Below, piece by piece: positions 1 through 10,500 of a stretch of 64,000 bases of DNA. This DNA is from Echinometra lucunter (taxonomy: Eukaryota; Echinodermata; Echinoidea; Camarodonta; Echinometridae), in the NCBI GenBank assembly GCA_029962745.1, contig CM057154.1:15749757-15813756 (forward strand). The letters are read 5' to 3'. Under the pieces are notes generated by a model. The model did no database searches, was not told the origin of the DNA, and was given only the letters and a program-made list of their open reading frames with translations. Position numbers and translations under genes: made by a program. Numbering within the stretch: the first letter of the stretch is position 1; each line of letters starts with the position of its first letter.

Positions 1-436
1 ATCAAAGACAAGTGGGAATAAATGAAGATATAAGCCGCAATCCTAGACTCGTTTTATTTAAAGTAAACACAATCATTTCTTACACATAACTCCGGAGGAT
101 ATCTACCATCAAAAAATCATTACAAAATATTTATTTACCATGCATGGTTATTTCGAATGAAATTTCAAAAGCAATACACTATAAGCGGATTCCATTTTGC
201 ACAAAGATAAAATGATTTCTTTTCGTCAGAAGACTGAGAAGACTACCTCATTGCCTCATTGAATGACATCTGTATAGCCCCCACCCCCCTCAAATGCATT
301 TACCAACTAGGTGATTTTTCCTTTGCTGAATCTCAAATGCAGGATATTTTCCATATGGAAATAGGGATGTTTCTAGGAAAAACATTTTATCCAGTTTGAC
401 ATGTGGTTTATAGCTACTAGGGCTACTACCAGTTGG

Positions 437-846
437 TCTAATTCCAAGATCGTCGAACACCACCATAGCTAAGCCCATTTGGTCTAATATCAATTTGGTC
501 GAATTGCTGTTTGGTCCAATCATCACTTGGTTTAATATCCACTTGGGCTAATTGTTATTTTGTCTATAATGATCAAAATGGTCTAGTTACCAATTCCTCT
601 ACTTAGTTTTCCCCATTTCATCTAATGACCATTTCGTCTATTACCATTTTGTCTAATCAGATAGACTAAGTGGTGCTAGACCAAGTGGGTATAGCCTAAC
701 TGGAAATTAGACAAAATGGTAAATGTAAAAAGTGGCAGTTAGACCAAATGGTTATTAGATGAAATGGTTGTAGATGAAATGGGATTAGACCATGTGGGAT
801 GAGACTAAATGGGCATAAGACAAAGAGGAATAAGACCAAATGATAA
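437..846. repeat. Degenerate minisatellite with inverted halves
   Basis: Short degenerate units built on TTTGGTCTAAT are tandemly arranged on the plus strand up to about 650. The complementary form (ATTAGACCAAATGG) is tandemly arranged from about 660 to 846. The block could therefore fold into one long imperfect hairpin with its turn near 655-665. Open frames across it are by-products of the repeat. The flanks (1-436 and 847-1484) show nothing I recognise beyond A/T-rich sequence. Confidence 0.7.
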
Positions 847-1484
847 TTCACCTGACATGCTACCCCCCGACACACTTTTAGCTCTTCCAATTGATAACCC
901 AACTGTAGAAGTCTAACGATTCATTAGAATAGAAATATAATCGCAAAATTCATTAAAAATATACAAACGTTTGCCTTTCAATCTGTAATGTTAAGTTTCA
1001 ATCTGAATATACACATTGAAATGATACATAATTTCATCTCGTTCTCGATATGAACACACACTGGAAGACATATTGCATAACATATACACTTACCACCTTC
1101 CATGATTTTGTAGATTTTTAAAATCCCTTTTCTACATAAATAAGCACAAAACTGAAAGATGCACAGTTAAATACTGTATTGCAATATATCTCTTGTTACC
1201 ATGTGAAAATGATGCTACAAGTGTCATATCATACATGTATGAATACCTACACACAAAATAAATAGTTCAGACTGACTGATATTTCCTGAAATATGTACAT
1301 TTCTTGAATTAAAAAAAAAAAAAAGACCCACAATGACCCAAATTATCTGTCTATAATCAAATGTCACTATACACAATCATTTTCATTTAACACCTCCAAG
1401 AATAATGAAAAATATATTCTAAAAAAACAAAATGGTTAATAGATACGTGATTTAATGTTGAGTTGTAGTAAGAATCTTTCTTTC

Positions 1485-2242
1485 TTAACCCTAAAATGGC
1501 CGGGAGGGTTGAATCAACCCCCTTGTGATTTTTTCGTGATAATTTTTAAACCGTAAAAGGTTTCACCACGGCCTTTCATAACTTTTGAGCCCCAAGTCTT
1601 ACGCATCTCTTGATACCAAATTTACCAAATTTGGACCGACGGTTCTCGCGCAGCGCGGTATTCTATAATCGTGCAGGCACCAAAAAGTGAATTTTCCTAT
1701 ATCATAACACATGAAATGGCATAGTATGGGATGAGCTGTGTATGAATCATGTATGTATGTATGCCAGATTATTTACCAAACAAATACACATAATAGTATT
1801 TTCTATGCTTGAATAAATATCTATGATCTCCAAGGTCATTGCCAAGGTCACGGTCCCGATTTTTCAATTTTTTTTTTTTTTTTTTTGGAGAGGCGAGAAA
1901 ACAGGAAACAAATAAATGAGATACAAAACATAAGGAAAAACGAAGGAATAGATAAGAAAATTCTAAAAACAGAAAACATAAGAAATTAATTTTGATACCA
2001 GATTTTCTTTTCAAGTACATTGTAAGGAATGCTACAAGGAATATTCACACCAACAATAAAAAGGAAAACTTCAATTTTTTTTTTTAATAGTTTGGTAGAT
2101 TACACCTCAGGTAAGGTGTGTGCCAATTTTTACAGCGTTTGCATGATTGACGGCCGAGATCTCGGGGGGGGGGGGGGGGGGTTGAATCAACCCCCTGCCC
2201 AGCCACAGAACAGCTTAAAAAGTCCAGCCTGGTTAGGGTTAA
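1485..2242. mobile_element. TTAA-flanked piggyBac-like MITE, copy 1
   Basis: The element runs from 1489 to 2238 and is bounded by TTAA on each side (1485-1488 and 2239-2242). Its ends read TTAACCCTAA and TTAGGGTTAA, the termini expected of piggyBac-type elements. It has no coding capacity. Inside, the palindrome GGGTTGAATCAACCC occurs near 1507 and again beside a G-run at 2164-2180. It shares internal blocks with the element at 10179-10867 (for example TTTTGATACC followed by a TGTACAT block). Confidence 0.65.
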
Positions 2243-2988
2243 GATAAGGAAAACATAACAAAACAATAATACTACTAATTCCATACAATATAAAAACCTT
2301 CGCACAGAATAAATAACTTATCAACTTTTCTCAAACTTCTAAATCCCAAACAATAAACTAATCATTTCTTTAAACAAATTTTTTTTTTTTTAATACCTAC
2401 AAAAATAATGATTAACAGTTCCTCACTGATTACAATGGCTGAGAGATGTGAAGCTGAATACTGAGTTGAACTTGGAATCTTTCATTCATATGACATGAAA
2501 ACATGCAATAACAAAACTATACCACCTGATTCATACAATATGAATACCATTTGCTCAAAACAGTTTATGAACATTTCTTAAACATCTCAAAACCCATAAA
2601 TTTAAAAAAATTTACAATTTTTTTTATCAACACCTGTAAGAATGATGACAAATAGTTTCCTACACAATAAATATGGCAGATCAACTTAAATTAAGGATTG
2701 CACTAACCCATTACAGGTTTCTGAGTTGTGAAGATCCGAGTGACTAATGATAGACTACAAAATTGCAATAAGAAAATGGTAAGACCGGGTATTCATACAA
2801 TGTTTAAATCCAATCTCGAAGGTAATCAAAGCACTACAATATAATACCCCAAGCTTTAGCTAAGCTACTGATGTCAAGGCACACGGCATTCAAGGAATTC
2901 CTCTCTACTAGTACCCACACAACACTTTCATGGAAAGTGGCAATGTCCCGCAAAAGGACACTAGCATGTATGCTGAGGAGGGGAAGGG

Positions 2989-2989
<1 letters not shown>

Positions 2990-3032
<43 letters not shown>
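2990..3032 (+). repeat. Poly-G homopolymer
   Basis: An uninterrupted run of about 43 G residues. It could form G-quadruplex structures and is prone to length error in sequencing. Apparent poly-glycine or poly-proline ORFs across it are artefacts. Confidence 0.9.
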
Positions 3033-3035
<3 letters not shown>

Positions 3036-3416
3036 AAATTTTCAAGACTTACGTTTTTACTAAAAATTTCAAAAACTCCACCAAAAGTGTGCATCAGATC
3101 CTTCAATTTCAATTTAAGAAATGCAAAAGCACCCTTGTGACCACTGCCTAGCTCTATCACCTGCTTGCACGTTTCTTCAAAAATTGTACATATTCTTGCC
3201 CCCAGGAAAAAATTTTGTGTACAGCCCTAGACACTAGTACTGCACAGGGGTTTAAACCAATGACCTTCCCATCTTCAGTCGAGTATTTAAACCACTGGAT
3301 TATGACAGCTCCACATCAATTTTCTGTCTATCAGGCAACATTTAAAATCCACTCTTGAAAAAACAAGCCAATAGCGATATTGTGTCTCGCCCACTTGTGA
3401 AAATAACTACCCTAAG

Positions 3417-4290
3417 TGCATCTATCACCAAAGTTTGGTTGCCATTGCAGCAACAGTTGCCAAGTATGCATCATAAGAGAGTCTTGCAGGTAAACTTTAA
3501 CATATGACCTCAAATGACCTTTGACCTTATCACGTGACCTCTGACAGCACCATTACATGAAAGTCCCCTAACTGCATCTATAACCCAACTTTGTTTCAAA
3601 AGTGAGACAGTTGCAAAGTTATCTGTCATAAGAGCAGGTAAACTTTAACGTTTGACCTGAAATGAACTTTGACCTTACCATGTGACCTCCAAAGGTGTCA
3701 TAACATGAAAGTACCCCAAGTGCATCTATCACCCAAGTTTGGCTGCCATTGCAGCAACAGTTGCTAAGTTATGCATCATAAGAGAGTCTTGCAGGTAAAC
3801 TTTAACATATGACCTCAAATTACCTTTGACCTTATCATGCGACCTCCAACAGCACCATTACATGCAGGTTCCCTTACTGCATCTATAACCCAAGTTTGGT
3901 CGAAAAGTGAGGGACAGTTGCAAAGTTATCTGTCATAAGAGAGTCTTGCAGGTAAACTTTAACATTTGACCTGAAATGACCTTTGACCTTATGATGTGAC
4001 CTCCAAAGGCATCATAACATGAATGTACCCCAAGTGCATCTATCACCCAAGTTTGGTTGCCATTGCAGCAACATGTGCAGAGTAATGTGTCATAAGAGAG
4101 TCTTGCAGGTAAACTTTAACGTTTGACGTGAAATGACCTTTGACCTTTCCATGTGATCTCCATAGGCATCCTAACATGAATGTACACCAAGTGCATCTAT
4201 CACCCAAGCTTGGTTGCCATTACAGCAACAGTTGCCAAGTTATGCGTCATAAGAGAGTCTTGCAGGTAAACTTTAACATTTGTGACGGAC
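3417..4290 (+). repeat. ~156-bp tandem array carrying DR1 motifs
   Basis: Six units start at the block TGCATCTAT(C/A)ACC near 3418, 3573, 3720, 3879, 4035 and 4191, a period of about 147-159 bp. Two subtypes alternate: one with TGCCATTGCAGCAACA, one with AAAAGTGAG; the order is A-B-A-B-A-A. Five junctions carry TGACCTTTGACCT or a 1-nt variant (3515, 3663, 3820, 3977, 4134), whose complement AGGTCAAAGGTCA is a DR1 nuclear-receptor element. A GACGGACGGACG tail and AGTCTCGCC...GGCAAGAC follow to about 4370. Confidence 0.8.
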
Positions 4291-4587
4291 AGACAACGGA
4301 CGGATGACGGACGGACGACGGATGGATGGACACCATTTAGAGTCTCGCCTTCACCTCTGGTGGGCAAGACAAAAAAAGATCAAGGATTTGGATCCTTCCT
4401 TCTGGCTACAAAATTTTGAGCACAAGGAGAGCAAAGTGTGCTGTAATGATGTAAAACTGTCAGGACGGATGAATGCCATCTAGACTTACATTTTAGATGC
4501 ACTACCTGTTTGTCTTGAGAGTGACAGTCCAGAAATTCTGATCATCATGCCTAGATTCTGGCATTTTCATCACTCGTAATGCTTTAA

Positions 4588-5289
4588 AGGCATTGGTTAA
4601 CATAGCTATAATTTTTTTAAAACTCATTTTGCTACTCAAAAATGGGATAAATACAAGGTTATAGTGTAAAAATACCAGTCTGAAAGTTTCAAACTGTAAT
4701 ATTCACAGGAAGCATTTTTAAATATTAGAAATGTGAACCAATGTTTGAAAAATATATAAGGGTCGGTTGCACAGACTAGACATAAGGAGTAAGCACACCC
4801 GCATGGCTCTCAGGACCGTAATGTGTATATTGGCGTATCATGCAGAGGGATGGTGGTGGTGAATTGGGTTTTTTACAGACATGTATCAATCAAATGTGAT
4901 TATTTACATCTGGGACCGACCTTTAACGTCACCATCCGAAAGACGTGGCAAATGTAGATTCATATCTTGCCAAAGGACATTAGTGCCGCGGCAGGGATTC
5001 GAACCCCAGACCTTGTGGTTCAAAGTCCAGGGACTTATCCACTGGGCCACAACACCTCTACTAGTGAGGCAGATAACGGTCTTTTTGAACTTGAGCAAAA
5101 CGGTCCTCTTATTTATTGTCTCTGAGATAAAAAAATACAAAAATTGCGGTTTGAGTCTTACTAACACTTTTGCATTCCAAATTTTGGTTGGTTTCAGGGT
5201 TTTGAGTACAAATACAAGTACTCATACACATGTTTCATCTCAATTTGAGAATTTTTTAAATCGGCTGCTCACAAAGTTAGCCAATGCCT
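4588..5289. mobile_element. TTAA-flanked MITE (AGGCATTGG ends) with nested SINE
   Basis: TTAA at 4584-4587 and 5290-5293 flanks an element with inverted ends AGGCATTGGTTAAC and GTTAGCCAATGCCT. It is non-coding. It is homologous end to end with 18383-18859 (477 bp), except that this copy carries about 225 extra bp near 4842-5066, which include a tRNA-derived SINE head. The other copy gives the empty site. Confidence 0.75.
4905..5060 (-). mobile_element. tRNA-derived SINE, 3'-truncated
   Basis: On the minus strand the head begins near 5053 with an A-box-like TGGCCCAGTGGA and a B-box GGTTCGAATCC, then CACTAATGTCCTTTGGCAAG. The same order is seen in the fuller copy at 26257-26634. The 3' part with the TATATAAAT tail is missing. 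It is inserted in the MITE at 4588-5289. Confidence 0.7.
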
Positions 5290-5319
5290 TTAAAAACGGT
5301 GACAGCCCACTTCACCAAA

Positions 5320-5394
5320 GGCCCGCGAGACCGAGGGCCCGCGAGACCGAAAGCCCGCGAGGCCGAAAGCCCGCAAGGCCCAAGGCCCGCGAGA
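5320..5394 (+). repeat. GC-rich minisatellite
   Basis: About four tandem units of roughly 18 bp based on AGGCCCGCGAGACCGA, strikingly GC-rich against the surrounding A/T-rich DNA. Confidence 0.75.
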
Positions 5395-5430
5395 CATACT
5401 TTTATTTTTTCCTTCATCAGGTGCCGCGGT

Positions 5431-6265
5431 CGAGTGGTTTAAGGCGCCTCGTTGCAGCGGCGTAACAGGTGCCTGTTATCAGAGGGGGGAGGGGGCAGAG
5501 CCAAATATTTCCCGGTAATTCCGTCTAGAATTAGTGGCGTAACTAGGATTTCAGTTTGGGGGGCAGTAGTGATCACGCCACTAATTCTAGACGGAATTAC
5601 CGGGAAATATTTGGCTCTGCCCCCTCCCCTCGCGAGAAGCATGGAAGCTCCGACGTTCTTTTGAATCGTTCCTTGTCTGCTCTCGCTCATCTTAATACGT
5701 CCTCTGCCTGTTATCGGGGGGGGGGGGGGGGGGGGGGGGCGGAGCAAAAAAATTCTGGGTAACTAAGTCCAGAATTAGTTGCTTTGCTAGGATTTCATTT
5801 TAGGGGTGGTAGTGAGCACACAAAGTGTACGAAACACTTAATATCGAGCGTGCGAAGGGCGCTCCATATAAGGGGGAGTTTTCCCCCTCCCGCGCGAATC
5901 ACGGAAGCTCCGACCTTTTCTTCGAATTGTTCCTTGCCTGCTCCTGCTCTTCTTACCTTCTCTGCCTGTTATCGGGAGGGGGGGGGAGAGAAAAAATTCG
6001 AAGTGCGTAAGCTCTGATGTTTCTTTGAATCGTTCCTTGTCTGCACCTGCTCTTCTTAAGTTTTCTGCCTGAAATGGTGGGGGACACTCCTCCTCCCTGC
6101 ACCCCCCCAGGGAGCGCGGTTCCCGTGCTCACTACTGCCCCCTAAACTGAAATCCTAGCTATGCCACTAATTCTAGACAGAGTTACTGGGAAATATTTGG
6201 CTTTGCCCCCTCCCCCCTCTGATAACAGGCATACGCCGCTGCAACGAGGCGCCTTAAACCACTCT
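5431..6265. mobile_element. Foldback element with long nested inverted repeats
   Basis: The outer ends are inverted copies of GAGTGGTTTAAGGCGCCTCG, continuing inward through CAGCGGCGTA, GCCTGTTATCAG and a block ending near TCTAGAATTAGTGG. The arms run to about 150 bp with one 6-nt indel. Near 5490-5625 there is a second, smaller palindrome of the same sequence. The interior repeats CGTTCCTTGTCTGC and G-runs. CAGCGGCGTAACAG resembles hAT-type ends, like the element at 15993-17589. The left edge (5421-5455) resembles the 5' half of a Leu/Ser-type tRNA. No ORF is credible. Confidence 0.65.
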
Positions 6266-6305
6266 CTCAGCACATAGAGGGCGGAACACTATAGCTCTTT
6301 ATAGC

Positions 6306-6460
6306 AGAGCCCTTTATTAAAGAGTTTGGCCAACTCGGTTTCAATAGCTTACAACATGGCGCAATTTCTTTTGTATTGTGCTTGCCTAACAAAGCAATAC
6401 ACGCCATGTTGCAACCTACAGAAACCGAGATGGCCAAACTCTGTAATAAAGGGCTCTTGC
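6306..6460. mobile_element. Short foldback MITE
   Basis: Two arms of about 58 bp, AGAGCCCTTTATTA... and ...TAATAAAGGGCTCT, pair across a loop near 6366-6399. Conserved inner blocks are GAGTTTGGCC and ACATGGCG with their complements. The remaining sequence to 7506 probably includes the GLTP 3' UTR. A minus-strand AATAAA lies near 6890, but the true polyA site is not determined. Confidence 0.7.
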
Positions 6461-7506
6461 TCTTAGCAGAAAGGTATCATTGAAGATAATTTGAGAAGCT
6501 TTAACTTGTTCAGAATGCTTTTATTTCAGTATAACACATTTTCCAAAGACCATAGACCAAGTTATCTTGGGTTTAGTGTTCAGTGGGTGATACTCCAAAT
6601 ATCCTGAATGTATCTATTGGTGTAGCAGGTCATCAGAAAAACAGGGACTAATCTAATTCTAATTTTCATCCACTCCCTTTCCTACTTTTGACATCCTATT
6701 CAACATGCTATTGTAGTATATAATCAACTGTTTGTCTTAGAAACTAACAAAGGTTGATAAAAATTCATAGTTTTTTGTGCCTTTACGCTCCTCTTCATGT
6801 ATACTGGTTTATATACTGTATACTTTACTTGCATGGATAACACTACCTCTATGAAACCTATCATCCAGATGCAAAAAGAATAAGTATGAATACTTTATTG
6901 ATCGAAATTCAATGTTTTTATTCAAGGATTTCTTCAAAAATTGGTTCTTTATATATCAGAATTCTGTAAATCAATGTGATCTGAAAATTCTATCAAATGA
7001 GTTGATTAAATCGAGTTGCACTTATAAATTTGAGTAAATGTCAATATTAAACTATTGAGCACAAATTGAATTCAGTATAACACACAGTTTCTATAGGCCC
7101 TAACCTGAGCTATCTCAAGCTTAGCTTTCAACAGGTTAAAATAATAAACAAACATATAAAACAAATACCATGATCTAGCAAAAGTTACGTTCTGCCTTTG
7201 AAAGAAGGCCAGCACATGTGCAATAATTTAAAATCAAATGAGAATACCAACATCTTTTTTGCACATTTACAACAAAAATCACTATACAGAAAACATTTCA
7301 GATTTCTCATTTTAAGAAATATATAGAAGGCATACGATCCAGGTTTCTGGCTTTTGAAAACAGAGCTGAGAAAGTAGAAAATAAATACCGGTATACCAAG
7401 CACCTGTTAAAATGACATATTTGCATTAGATTGTTACAAATCATTGCCCTTTAAAGTGTCATTGCAAAATGATTCAAATTACATGCATCACAAAAGACGA
7501 CAAATG

Positions 7507-10500
7507 TTATGTCAAAGGCTTGGGCTCAAGATTTCTGGATGTATAGATTTCTTCAATGGCTCTGACATGATCTTTTAACAGAGTGTGATATTCTCTGGCC
7601 TGAGACATAAATACCTCCTTATCTGCTTCATCTCCCTGTAGTATTCTCATGAGATCGCTGTGGTAGGGGGCTGCTCTGAAGGCAATCTGGAAGCAATAAT
7701 AATTACAGAAAATTATCAGAGACTGCACTGAATAAATGAAGCAAATAAAACTTTCCTCAACCTGTTGCCTCTGAAATTTTTGAAGCTCTTTGATTTCATC
7801 CTGATATGAGATTAATTACCAAGAACAGAAGCACCAACATATCTGTACATATGAGCAGCATAATTGATAATTTAAGAATTCTCCCTACCTCAAATATGAG
7901 ATTCAACAGTAGAGGGCGACATTTTCCACATATCTGCGCAGGTCAGCACATGTGCAGATACAAATTCAACAAGATTTCTTCCAGCTTCCTAAGAAAATGT
8001 ACAGCCAGGTTAACAAATCCCTCATTTGACGAAAATATTGTTCAGGTTTCATAAACTTTCCTGATGATTTGATTAGATCTACATGTATGCAAGTAGCATC
8101 AGAATTTGTTGCTTGCATTTTCCAGGCTAAAAAACTATAAATTTTATGGGACTTGTTAATTTTTATGGGACTTGTTAATTTGATCAGCTTTTATTTTTCA
8201 AATTGGCAACACCAACATTTTTATTTTATTGCTACATTTTTCTTATAAAACGTTGTGTATCTGAAATGAATATAAATTGACAGAAATTATGAGAAGTCAA
8301 AAAGTTGCTAATTTGCAGGGGAAAACGGTGATTTTTAACTTTCTATCACATTGCTAATTTAAGGATTTTAAAGCTTATTTTCCTTTTAAAAATTTCAGCA
8401 TCAAACTACGAATATTGACGCAACCAAAATGGGCACAGTTTATGTAGAATTTTTTGCTCTTTCTGCTCATGTATTTGGTATGATTTTTAGGGCTTTGCAT
8501 CAAAAGATATTAGGCCAAACCACAAAATGTGGACCTCTGTCACGAATGGGTTAACAAATCCCTCATTTGACGAAAATATTGTTCAGGTTTCATAAACTCT
8601 CCTGATGATTTGATTAGATCTACATGTATGCAAGTAGCATCAGAATTTGTTGCTTGCATTTTCTTGGCTCAAAAACTATGATTTTTATGGGACTTGTTAA
8701 GACCCATTACGTCTGCATGGAAACTGAAAGTGCCTTTGTCTGCGTTGTGTGTGGGAAATAATCACCCTCTACTGTTGAATATCATATTTGTGGTAGGGAG
8801 AATTACCCAGCTCCTGTTGTCAGCGATTAAACATTAGGTGCAGACTTCTAAGCAGTTAAGCGTCTAAAGCCCACCGCACACTATACGATCCGTGTGCGAT
8901 CCGACTTTAGAAAAATTTGTTATCGCATTTGATATGAACATTCAAACATGTGAAATCTTAATGATCAAAGTTTCAAATAGTCGTATGAATACAAATATTG
9001 AAATTCCAGGCTATTGCAAGCTTCCCTGTAGGAATAAAAGCAAACTTAATTCCAGATCGTAGTGATGTCACAGCAATCTTGCGATTGGCTACGATTTGAA
9101 GCCGATTTGGCCTTTACTCCGACCGCAAGGACTGCAGTTAACCAAAATTTCGATTTTAATAATAATAATAATAAAGACATTTATATGCGCAAACATATCC
9201 ACCCAGAGGTTGCTCAAGGTGCTTACAATGAACTACATGCACATATAAACTACACTTAGATACAATTATGGTTACATTACATAATACAGATGCATGGTCA
9301 AAAAGACATTATTGGTTAAAGTTGGCCAATGCTAAATAAGTTTTTAGACTGGCCTTGAAATGATCTACTGAATTACAGTCCTTTTATAGTGTGTTTGGGA
9401 GATTGTTCAACAATTGGGGAGCTGCTGAGGCAAATGCACGATCTCCCCATGATCATCTGGTTTTATGGAAGAACAGAGATGATGTATTGGAAGAACGGAG
9501 ACTAGAACGACCAGGCTTACGAAAGTTAAGGAGAGATGAGACGTATTGTGGCGAGGAAAACTTCAAGGCACGGTATGTGATTAGAAGGATTTTGAAGGTC
9601 ATTATCATTATTCTGAACATCAAATAAGATAATTTTACTGCTTTAAACTTTAATATTTAATGCTAAATGCCATTTTTTCGAAAATCGGGTCACATTCGGA
9701 TCATATAGTATGCGGCGGGCTTAACTTCCATCAACAACAGGTAGGCATCCCCAACCAAAGTGGTCAGTTTATTACCATATTTTACAACAAATATGACTTT
9801 CTTTAAACAAGAGCTCTAGAAGGGTTTGTTGTCTACCTGCACAGCTTTTTGCACAAGCCAGTTGTGATGTCTCTTGAGTGTGATGTCATAAGCTCCAGAT
9901 ATACAAGGTTTGATATCATCACCTTCATTCTTTCCATCTAGAAGGTTCTGGATGAAGACGCAGATGAAATGAAGGCCCCTGGACAGATGGAGAGACAAAA
10001 AAATGACACCTGTTGATTTAAGTGAGATACTTTGGAGTATTTCATGTGTTTTTTCAATTTATCCATTCCTCTATGGATGAATATCGTGATAGTATATTTC
10101 ATCCAAAAAGGTCCACTCTTGATAGGTTTTGGAACAACTACATGTACTGTAAACGCAGAAATATTCGCGGTACATTAACCCTATCTAGCCCGGGAGGGGG
10201 GGGGGGGGGGCTTTTTTTAGCCCCCCCCCCTCGACATTTTTTGCAACATATCCGTAACATGAAAAGCTCACGCCGCAACATTTCATGACTTTTTTCTTCC
10301 AAAGTTCCGAAGTTACGCAACATTTTGTAAGTGCATGTCAGACCCAAAATTGCTCAAAAAACATGATTTCATGTACAAATTCAATGCAAATTCTGTTTCT
10401 AGCCAAAATTCATAAATGTATCATTAATTTTACTTTTACTGATTAAACACAATTAATTTCATGTTGTTTATGATCGGATTAGTGTCGCCGATGACTTCCA

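Noticed and set aside
2871..3160. Poly-glycine and poly-proline ORFs
   Set aside because: Created by the 43-G homopolymer.
4881..5465. 194-aa plus-strand ORF
   Set aside because: It runs through the antisense of a SINE, a MITE end and a GC minisatellite; composition follows the repeats.
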